Assembly (NCBI RefSeq): GCF_027257955.1
Contig: NZ_JANZNQ010000022.1
Coordinates: 1-40,342 of the forward strand
Direction: 5' to 3'
DNA: 40,342 bases
DNA from: Zhongshania aquatica
GTDB taxonomy: Bacteria > Pseudomonadota > Gammaproteobacteria > Pseudomonadales > Spongiibacteraceae
Position 1 is the stretch's first letter. Each line of letters begins with the position of its first letter. The notes beneath the pieces were generated by a model that had not been told where the DNA came from, did not search any database, and saw nothing but the letters and a program-made list of their open reading frames with translations. Shown in pieces: positions 33,883-40,342 of the stretch. The position numbers were made by a program, and so were the translations under genes.

Positions 33883-34854
33883 ATGATCCAGTTTGATTCA
33901 AAAGAACTCTCCTCAAGTGAGTTAGAAGGTTTGAATGCGCACTTTCAAGAGCGTATTGATGCGGAAGAAAAAATAGAACCAAAAGATTGGATGCCGGAGA
34001 AGTATCGCAAAAATCTGATTCGCCAGATCTCCCAGCATGCCCATTCAGAAGTGATCGGCATGCAACCTGAGGGCAATTGGATTACTCGCGCGCCAACCTT
34101 GCACCGCAAAGCCGTTTTACTTGCAAAGGTACAAGACGAAGCGGGCCACGGTCTCTACCTTTATAGTTCAGCGGAAACCATGGGTATAACGCGAGAAGAG
34201 CTAATTGAATCGCTTCACGATGGCTCGGCTAAATACGCGCAAATTTTTAACTATCCAACATTAAGTTGGGCTGATATGGGCGCGCTTGGCTGGTTGGTAG
34301 ATGGCGCTGCCATTGTTAACCAAGTTTCGCTACAGCGCACATCTTATGGCCCTTATGCACGGAGCATGGTAAGAATTTGCAAGGAAGAAAGCTTTCATCA
34401 GCGTCAGGGTTACCACATTCTCATGACGTTAATGGAGGGCTCTGCCGAGCAAAAAGCCATGGCTCAAGACGCCGTTAACCGCTTTTGGTGGCCATCATTA
34501 ATGATGTTCGGCCCACACGACGCCGCGTCTGCGCACTCTGCACAATCCATGAAATGGAAGGTTAAACGTCAAACAAACGATGAGCTACGTCAGAAGTTTG
34601 TCGATCAAAGTGTGGAGCAGGCTAAGGCAATTGGACTTACTCTGCCAGACCCAGATTTAGTATGGAATGAAGAGCGTGGTCATTTTGATTTTGGCGAGAT
34701 TGACTGGGCGGAGTTTGATCGCGTCGTTAGCGGCAGTGGCCATTGTAATCGCGAGCGAGTTGCTCATCACCGCCGAGCGCATGATGAGGGTTCTTGGGTT
34801 AGAGATGCAATCTGTGCATACGAAGAAAAAAAGCGCAGCCGAGAAGTCGCATAA
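33883..34854 (+). CDS. paaA: Phenylacetyl-CoA epoxidase, catalytic subunit PaaA
   Basis: A 323-residue ferritin-like protein carrying the diiron site of the ring-1,2-epoxidase. Ligand motifs are visible: Glu56 in HSEVIG, Glu86 and His89 in DEAGH, and [12 protein letters not shown] at 168-178. The bacterial multicomponent enzyme PaaABCE adds one oxygen atom to the ring of phenylacetyl-CoA. AAGGAG lies before the ATG, 21 bases after paaJ. First of the co-directional paaABCDE genes. Confidence 0.95.
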   Translation: MIQFDSKELSSSELEGLNAHFQERIDAEEKIEPKDWMPEKYRKNLIRQISQHAHSEVIGMQPEGNWITRAPTLHRKAVLLAKVQDEAGHGLYLYSSAETMGITREELIESLHDGSAKYAQIFNYPTLSWADMGALGWLVDGAAIVNQVSLQRTSYGPYARSMVRICKEESFHQRQGYHILMTLMEGSAEQKAMAQDAVNRFWWPSLMMFGPHDAASAHSAQSMKWKVKRQTNDELRQKFVDQSVEQAKAIGLTLPDPDLVWNEERGHFDFGEIDWAEFDRVVSGSGHCNRERVAHHRRAHDEGSWVRDAICAYEEKKRSREVA

Positions 34855-34861
34855 GGAGAAA

Positions 34862-35155
34862 ATGATGACTGACAACGTGAATATGAAGTTGTATGAAGTG
34901 TTCCTTCGATCTCGTCGTGGACTTGACCATAAGCATGTCGGCAGTTTGCACGCTGAAGATCAAGAGCAGGCCCTTGAGTATGCTCGTGATGTCTATACTC
35001 GTCGTGGTGAAGGTGTAAGTATTTGGGTTGTTAACTCCTCTGATATTTGTGCCTCTCAAGAAAGTGATTGCGAAAGCTTTTATGACCCGCTTGATGATAA
35101 GCCGTATCGCCACGCTACCCATTATAAGCTTCCCGATGAAGTGAACAGCATGTGA
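34862..35155 (+). CDS. paaB: Phenylacetyl-CoA epoxidase subunit PaaB
   Basis: A 97-residue protein matching PaaB in length and in LYEVFLRSRRGLDHKHVGSL, ARDVYTRRGEGVSIWVV and the YRHATHY tail. PaaB is a small bridging subunit of the epoxidase complex. Two adjacent ATG codons are possible starts (34862 and 34865); the second has better spacing from AAGGAG. It begins seven bases after paaA. Confidence 0.92.
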   Translation: MMTDNVNMKLYEVFLRSRRGLDHKHVGSLHAEDQEQALEYARDVYTRRGEGVSIWVVNSSDICASQESDCESFYDPLDDKPYRHATHYKLPDEVNSM

Positions 35156-35163
35156 GGTCTGCA

Positions 35164-35931
35164 ATGAAAGAACGAGATATAGATCAAACAATAAGCGTAT
35201 ATGCACTGCGACTCGGGGACGATGCACTGATATTGGGGCACCGACTAAGTGAGTGGTGTAGCAATGGCCCGTTTCTAGAAGAAGATATAGCACTGACGAA
35301 TGTCGCGCTGGATTATGTAGGGCGAGCACGTAATTTTTTAAATTATGCCGCGCAATTGCGAGGTAATGGCAGTACCGAAGACTCACTTGCCTACCAGCGT
35401 GATTGTCGGGATTTTACCAATTTCCTAATGCATGAGTTACCGCGTGGTGATTTCGCATTTACGCTCGCTCGTCAATATTTGCTCGATGAGTACGAGGCTT
35501 TGTTTCTTGCTGAGTTGCTTAAATCAAAAGACAGTGATCTTGCTGGTATCGCGGCAAAGTCGGCAAAAGAGACAAGTTACCATCTGCGCCGCAGTCGCGA
35601 GTGGATGTTACGCCTAGGGGGCGGCACAGACGAAAGTCATCGTCGCCTGCAGTTGGCCTTAGACGAATTGACGGGTTATACCACCGAGTTGTTTGAGATG
35701 GATGATCTCGAGCGTGACTTGTGTGAAATTGGCGTTGCCGTTGATCGCAGTGCCTTATTTGACCGTTGGTTTAGTGCGGTATCGAAAACTTTTGCGGAGG
35801 CGAATGTGACTTTGCCTCCGGCAAGTTGGGCGGTTAAAGGCGGGCGTATTGGCTTCCATACCGAGCACCTAGGACATTTGTTAGCTGAATTGCAATATGT
35901 GCAGCGTGCCTATCCTGGCTGTCGTTGGTAG
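35164..35931 (+). CDS. paaC: Phenylacetyl-CoA epoxidase structural subunit PaaC
   Basis: A 255-residue ferritin-like protein related to PaaA but without the full set of iron ligands, as expected of the structural partner. Recognisable parts are LGHRLSEWCSNGPFLEED, ALDYVGRARNFLNYAAQL, AKETSYHLRRSREWMLRLGGGT and the GGRIGFHTEHLGHLLAELQY tail. It forms the core heterodimer with PaaA. ATG 35164 has GAGG six bases upstream; a GTG at 35152 overlapping the paaB stop is less likely. Confidence 0.93.
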   Translation: MKERDIDQTISVYALRLGDDALILGHRLSEWCSNGPFLEEDIALTNVALDYVGRARNFLNYAAQLRGNGSTEDSLAYQRDCRDFTNFLMHELPRGDFAFTLARQYLLDEYEALFLAELLKSKDSDLAGIAAKSAKETSYHLRRSREWMLRLGGGTDESHRRLQLALDELTGYTTELFEMDDLERDLCEIGVAVDRSALFDRWFSAVSKTFAEANVTLPPASWAVKGGRIGFHTEHLGHLLAELQYVQRAYPGCRW

Positions 35932-35948
35932 AGCGTGGGAATAACGCC

Positions 35949-36470
35949 ATGAAAGACAGCAAGCTTATTCCGCTTTTGCCATTGGAGGAGTACCAGCGTC
36001 GTAGGCGACGACGTGAGTCTGATATTCCAGAAGTATGGAATCTGTTAGACGCAGTAAAAGACCCTGAGATACCTGTTCTTAGTATTTGGGATCTCGGTGT
36101 ATTACAAGATATAAAAAAAGTGGGCGAGGAATTACTCGTAACGATCACCCCGACCTATTCCGGTTGCCCCGCTGTTGATGTAATGAAGGAAGATATTCTC
36201 ATTGCATTGCAAAAAACGGGGTACGTGAATAGTCGGGTTGAGTCTAAGCTGTCGCCAGCCTGGACAACTGCATGGATGTCGTCTGAGGGGCGAAAGAAGT
36301 TGCAGGAGTATGGAATTGCGCCGAGTAAACATTCGAATACGGGAATTCAATGTCCACACTGCAATTCAATGGATGTGGCGGTAATAAGTGAGTTTGGTTC
36401 TACATCATGCAAGTCACTTTACCGCTGCAAGGCCTGTAGTGAGGCATTTGATTATTTTAAAAATATTTAG
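35949..36470 (+). CDS. paaD: Phenylacetyl-CoA epoxidase maturation protein PaaD
   Basis: A 173-residue protein. The MIP18/DUF59-type domain (about 30-115) has VKDPEIPVLSIWDLGVL and TPTYSGCPAVDVM, and the C terminus has a zinc-finger-like CPHC...CKACS arrangement. PaaD is thought to help assemble or repair the metal centres of the epoxidase. It is a little longer at the N terminus than E. coli PaaD. Start at ATG 35949; the upstream in-frame TTG would overlap paaC. The ribosome binding site is weak, suggesting coupling to paaC. Confidence 0.9.
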   Translation: MKDSKLIPLLPLEEYQRRRRRRESDIPEVWNLLDAVKDPEIPVLSIWDLGVLQDIKKVGEELLVTITPTYSGCPAVDVMKEDILIALQKTGYVNSRVESKLSPAWTTAWMSSEGRKKLQEYGIAPSKHSNTGIQCPHCNSMDVAVISEFGSTSCKSLYRCKACSEAFDYFKNI

Positions 36471-36500
36471 CTACTTTAGTTTAATTGAGGGTATTGGGGC

Positions 36501-37592
36501 ATGAAGGCCAACTATTTCCATCCGCTTACCGTTTCGCGTAGCACAAAAGAAACCGACGACGCCGTTGTGCTGAGCTTTGAGGTTCCTTCAGAGCTTACTG
36601 CCACATTCAAATACCGCCCAGGTCAATACCTAACCCTGCGTGCCGATATTGACGGGGAGCCTATACAGCGCTCCTATTCAATATGTTCAGGTATAAATGA
36701 TAAAAGTATGCAAATCGCAATTAAACGAGTTGAAGGCGGGAAATTTTCGAATTTCGCAAATGACCGGCTTGCGGCGGGCACAACGCTAGAAATTATGCCG
36801 CCACAGGGTAGTTTTAGTGTGGTCCTAGATCCAGCGAAAAAAAGCAATTATCTTTTTATCGCGTCAGGTAGTGGCATTACACCGGTGTTGTCGAATATCA
36901 AGTCGATACTAGAAGTGGAGCCCGAAAGTCGAGTCACGCTTTTGTACGGTAATCAGCGCACGAACACCATGATGTTTCGCACCGCGCTAAGCTTCCTGAA
37001 AAATCGTTATATGACCCGCTTTCACTGGGTGAATATATTGAGTCGTGAAGATCAAGGTGTCGATCTGCTTAACGGTCGTCTTGATAACGCCAAAGGCGCG
37101 GCCTTAAGCAAACGCTTGCTGCCACTTGGTCAGTTCGATAGTTATTATATTTGTGGTCCAGAGTCGATGATTTCTGAAGTATCTCGCGGCCTGCGTGATT
37201 TTGGCGTTGCAGACGATGATATCCACTTTGAGCTTTTTGGCTCTTCGGCTGAAGATGCAGATACAGTTGTTAAAAAGCACCACGCTCGCGCTAAAACCTA
37301 TGCGGGTAAAACCAGTGCGGTGACGATCATTGCCGACGGTCGTGCTAGTAACTTTGACCTTGCTGCTGACGGCGAGAACATATTAGATGCCGGCATGAAT
37401 AACGGAATAGACCTGCCATACAGTTGCAAGGGTGGGGTTTGCTCCACTTGTAAAGCGCATCTTGTTGAGGGCGAGGTCGATCAAGATATTACTCACGGTC
37501 TGGATGCTTCCGACGTGGAGCGTGGCTTTATCCTTACCTGCCAAGCGCATCCAATAAGCGACAGGGTGATTGTTAGCTTTGACGAGAAATGA
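36501..37592 (+). CDS. paaE: Phenylacetyl-CoA epoxidase reductase PaaE
   Basis: A 363-residue electron-transfer subunit: a FAD-binding domain (RSYSICSG near 54-62), an NAD(P)H-binding domain (FIASGSGITPVLS, YICGPESMI) and a C-terminal plant-type 2Fe-2S ferredoxin domain with CKGGVCSTC and a distant LTCQAHP cysteine. It passes electrons from NADPH to the PaaA diiron site. Thirty bases after paaD in the same operon, with GAGGG before the ATG. It is followed by a terminator-like hairpin. Confidence 0.94.
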   Translation: MKANYFHPLTVSRSTKETDDAVVLSFEVPSELTATFKYRPGQYLTLRADIDGEPIQRSYSICSGINDKSMQIAIKRVEGGKFSNFANDRLAAGTTLEIMPPQGSFSVVLDPAKKSNYLFIASGSGITPVLSNIKSILEVEPESRVTLLYGNQRTNTMMFRTALSFLKNRYMTRFHWVNILSREDQGVDLLNGRLDNAKGAALSKRLLPLGQFDSYYICGPESMISEVSRGLRDFGVADDDIHFELFGSSAEDADTVVKKHHARAKTYAGKTSAVTIIADGRASNFDLAADGENILDAGMNNGIDLPYSCKGGVCSTCKAHLVEGEVDQDITHGLDASDVERGFILTCQAHPISDRVIVSFDEK

Positions 37593-37651
37593 TTACGTTG
37601 GCGACGCGAAAATGTGGCTGGTCGCTATTTCGGTTATTAGGCTGATATTTG

Positions 37652-37688
37652 GCGCATCACTTTTTTTACATTAGGTAATGCGCTTTTT
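37652..37688 (+). terminator. Possible terminator between paaE and paaI
   Basis: GCGCATCAC (37652-37660) and GTAATGCGC (37675-37683) form a stem with one mismatch and a 14-base loop, followed by five T. It could end most paa operon transcripts before paaI. Confidence 0.5.
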
Positions 37689-37714
37689 ACATTTAATGCT
37701 ATTGGTGATTGTTA

Positions 37715-38206
37715 ATGCAAAGTACCGTTGAATTATCGCCACAACTGTTAGCAGAATCTTGTGCGGCGCTAATGTATGAGCGCGATTTAGCAACGCGCGC
37801 TCTGGGAATGGTGATAGACACCATAGTACCTGGCGAAGCAGTGCTAAGTATGATCGTTAGCAATGTGATGATACAGGGCCACGATAGCTGTCATGGCGGG
37901 TATATTTTTACACTCGCCGACTCCGCGTTTGCGTTTGCCTGTAATACTTATAATGCAGTGACTGTTGGGCAAGCTTGCACAATTGACTATATTGCACCGG
38001 CTAAACTTGGGGATCGATTAACCGCTACAGCAAAGGAGCTATCACGGGGCAAGCGGACAGGGGTATACGATGTCAGTATTGTAAATCAGCGAGCCGAGCT
38101 ACTTGCAACATTCCGTGGGCGCTCCTATCAAGTACAGGGTGTATTGATGGACGAGCGCGAATTGCAAAGCAAAGCCGCTGAGTACCTAGTGTGGTGTAAC
38201 GAATAG
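37715..38206 (+). CDS. paaI: Acyl-CoA thioesterase PaaI
   Basis: A 163-residue hotdog-fold thioesterase. GHDSCHGGYIFTLADSAFAFACN is the PaaI signature with the catalytic aspartate, followed by ACTIDYIAPAKLGD and TGVYDVSIVNQ. It hydrolyses stray hydroxyphenylacetyl-CoA esters and protects the CoA pool. Compared with E. coli PaaI it carries about 20 extra C-terminal residues. Its stop codon lies next to the probable end of the IS630 element, so the C terminus may have been altered by insertion. Start at ATG 37715; the ribosome binding site is poor. Confidence 0.88.
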   Translation: MQSTVELSPQLLAESCAALMYERDLATRALGMVIDTIVPGEAVLSMIVSNVMIQGHDSCHGGYIFTLADSAFAFACNTYNAVTVGQACTIDYIAPAKLGDRLTATAKELSRGKRTGVYDVSIVNQRAELLATFRGRSYQVQGVLMDERELQSKAAEYLVWCNE

Positions 38207-38211
38207 TGTAT

Positions 38212-39300
38212 TCATACCAATACCTTCTTGGCGCGCTCGATTTTCTCTAATATCGTTTCCGCATCCTTGGTCCACACAAACGGCTTTGGGTTAACGTTGT
38301 GGGCCTCTATGAATGCCATGATTTTCTGCTCCAAGTCTTTCACTGAGGAAAATACACCACGGCGAATTTGTTTTTCCGTGATCAATCCAAAAAAGCGTTC
38401 AACCAAATTCAGCCATGATGAGCTGGTAGGTATAAGGTGCATAACCACTCGTGGATTTTTCTTCAGCCAATCACGAACCTTTTCATGCTTGTGTGTGGAA
38501 TAGTTATCCACGATCACATGCAGCGCCTTATCTTTATCCGTTTGCGCTTCAACCCTCTTCAAGAATGAGAGAAATTCCTGGTGGCGATGACGCTGCTTGC
38601 ATTCACCAATTATCTCACCGGTAAATACGTTCAATGCCGCAAATAATGTGCTTGTGCCATGGCGCTTGTAGTCATGGGTCATGGTGCCAGCCCGTCCTTG
38701 CTTCATGGGAAGACCAGGTTGAGTGCGATCCAGCGCTTGAATCGAACTCTTTTCATCCACCGAAAATACGACCGCGTTTTCCGGTGGATTTAAATACAAT
38801 CCCACCACATCTTCCAGCTTTTCTTCGAAGTTCGGATCATTGCTGATCTTGAATTGACGCATCAGGTGCGGCTTAAATCCACACTCCTGCCAGACCCGCG
38901 CCACAATCATGTGGTTTGTATCAAGCTTGTCGGCCAGGGTTCTGGTCGTCCAGTGCGTCATCCCTTCGGGAAGCTTGTCCCTGCTGGTGGTGTATTCAAT
39001 AATCTTCTTGCGCAGTCTCGCCTGTTTCTTACTGTCTGCACCACCATGATTTGCGCCTCGCGGCAGGTCTTTCTCTATGCCTTTCAAGCCAGATGCTGCA
39101 AATCGATTCCGCCACCGCGCTATTTTATGTGCGCTAAAGGGTAAGCACTCAGAAATTTCCCCGTTCGATAAACCTTCATCGGCAAGCAATATAATGGAAA
39201 GACGTTCTTTAAGTCTCGCCGATGTCTTTCCACTGCGACAACGGCGGTGAAATTCCTTTCGTTCTTCATCTGTGAGGGATATTGTTACAGGTGCGGGCAT
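38212..39300 (-). mobile_element. IS630-family insertion sequence, transposase gene
   Basis: A 362-residue IS630-type transposase: N-terminal helix-turn-helix region (LSNGEISECLPFSAHKIARWRNRF), then a DDE domain with FSVDEKSSIQALDR, HVIVDNYSTHK and SSWLNLVERFF carrying the catalytic acids. The frame is intact. ATG 39300 is preferred to an upstream in-frame ATG at 39336. The gene ends tail to tail with paaI only five bases away. A possible short terminal inverted repeat is AGTGTATTCA (38205-38214) with AGTGCATTCA on the other strand (39344-39353), which would make an element of about 1.15 kb. The ends are not certain. Confidence 0.85.
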
Positions 39301-39436
39301 TGACTGCGTACCGAAAATAACCAATGGATAGGTCAATTATATTTGAATGCACTGTTTGTTACACTACATTAGTTCTTTCTTGTTCATAGCTGTCTATCCT
39401 TAGCCATTACTGGGTAAACGCCAATCCAACCACGCC

Positions 39437-40120
39437 CTAGCTTAATTCAATATTCCAAGGTAACAAGGCCTCAACCTGCTCTGCCGTCTCTGCGTTAGGC
39501 AGCTCTTTAAAAACACGTTGTAAATACTCAAACACATTCAGTTCGTTTGCTTTCGCTGTTTCAATCAAGCTATACAGATTCGCACTGGCGTTCGCACCCG
39601 CTTGGCTTTTACTAAACATCCAATTTTTACGACCGATGGTAAATGGCCGAATGGCACGCTCCGCCGCATTATTATCAATTGGATAATGGCCTGCATCAAT
39701 ATAGCCGACTAAGCGATCCCACTGATTATTCAGGTACACCAATGCCTTGCCGATGGCCGTTTTCGGCGGCACCGTAAGCAAGCTTTTATCCAGCCAGTCT
39801 TTTAACTTATCAAGAATGGGTTTCGCTTCATTTTGTCGCACTTGATAGCGTTTATTCGGAGGCTCCTCTTTGATTTTTTTTTCAATCGCGTAAAGCTTTT
39901 GAATAAAGGCTAACCCTTGGTCTGCTTTGCCTATTTTTCCCTTTGGTTGCACGTTTGCGCTTCTTTAAATTTTCTACGCACATGTGCCCAGCAGCCCAAG
40001 CGTTTAATGCCATATTTATCGCACGCTTTTTGGTATCCGTCATAGCCATCTAACATCAGTGCGGTGTTGTCATGGCTGAGTAATTCCAGCGGTACGCGTT
40101 GACTGCGATTATCGGAATAT
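39437..40120 (-). pseudogene. IS66-family transposase (TnpC), 3' part, frameshifted
   Basis: On the minus strand two frames together give the C-terminal part of an IS66 TnpC. The upstream piece (about 40120 to 39955) reads YSDNRSQRVPLELL, LMLDGYDGYQKACDKYG and GCWAHVRRKFKEAQ. The downstream piece (39952 to 39437) reads KGKIGKADQGLAFIQKLYAIE, YPIDNNAAERAIRPFTIGRKNW and NASANLYSLIETAKAN. A net one-base loss around 39953-39956 separates them. The 5' end is cut off near 40120 by what looks like an IS4-type element. The copy is therefore inactive. Confidence 0.8.
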
Positions 40121-40342
40121 CATTGCTGTCCCATAAATCAGACATAAAAAAGGCTTGAACCTCAACAAGTTGCTACAATGGATGTGCGACCAAACACTGT
40201 AAAAACAGGGAGATCCAAGCCTTGGCACATCATAACACGGTATTTTCTCAATTGCTGAAACTGGTATCGAGACATGAATTTGAAACCCTCGCTAAACAGC
40301 ACCACGAGGGGCAAAAACTGCGCAAAATGTCGCGCTGGTCTC
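40121..40342 (+). mobile_element. IS4-family element, left end and start of transposase
   Basis: The IS66 similarity stops near 40120 and a new sequence begins. A frame from TTG 40222 to the window edge reads AHHNTVFSQLLKLVSRHEFE followed by TLAKQHHEGQKLRKMSRWS, the N terminus of IS4-family transposases with a DUF4372-type leader. GGGAG lies upstream of the TTG. The remainder lies beyond the window. The element appears to have inserted into the older IS66 copy. Confidence 0.7.

Noticed and set aside
1-40342. CRISPR arrays, tRNA or rRNA genes
   Set aside because: No regularly spaced repeat of 24-40 bp beyond the three short sites at 469-530, and no cloverleaf or rRNA-like sequence was noticed in either strand.

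Overview
The window looks like a gammaproteobacterial chromosome island or plasmid segment. The Paa proteins, StyC-like protein, NrtR and PaaX all resemble gammaproteobacterial versions, but genus cannot be fixed by reading alone. It is an accessory region: an IS21 remnant on the left, and IS630, a broken IS66 and the start of an IS4-type element on the right, enclose a catabolic cluster for phenylacetate and for a substrate that feeds into it through phenylacetaldehyde.

Layout. 1-196: 3' end of an IS21 istB gene and its terminal repeats. 469-2089: an AbiE-type toxin-antitoxin locus whose toxin gene is frameshifted, plus one small unknown ORF. 2160-5487: a nucleotide/NAD module made of an NAD-kinase-like protein and an SPFH protein (minus strand), divergent from an NrtR-type Nudix regulator followed by a 5'(3')-deoxyribonucleotidase, with a perfect 18-bp inverted repeat between the divergent genes. 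5965-17040: an upper catabolic region with a flavoprotein, two styrene-oxide-isomerase-type membrane proteins (one close to StyC at 14087, one very divergent at 7476), PaaY, PaaK, a thiolase-like protein lacking its nucleophilic cysteine, an EthD protein, a phenylacetaldehyde-type aldehyde dehydrogenase, an AraC/FeaR-like regulator and an MDR reductase. 17256-25845: an envelope module (MMPL/RND transporter, DUF1329, Ycf48-like, DUF1302, second DUF1329). 26094-38206: PaaX, a fused hydratase/dehydrogenase, then paaZ-G-J-A-B-C-D-E-I. 38212-40342: insertion sequences.

How it may work together (inference). A hydrophobic aromatic substrate is handled at the envelope by the DUF1302/DUF1329/RND/Ycf48 set. 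An epoxide is isomerised to an aldehyde by the StyC-like enzyme, oxidised by the aldehyde dehydrogenase to a phenylacetate-type acid and activated by PaaK. It is then epoxidised by PaaABC(D)E, isomerised by PaaG, ring-opened by PaaZ, and beta-oxidised by PaaJ and the fused hydratase/dehydrogenase to acetyl-CoA and succinyl-CoA. PaaX and the AraC-type protein are the visible regulators. No StyA/StyB styrene monooxygenase is present, so the enzyme making the epoxide is either outside the window or is something unrecognised, for instance the flavoprotein at 5965.
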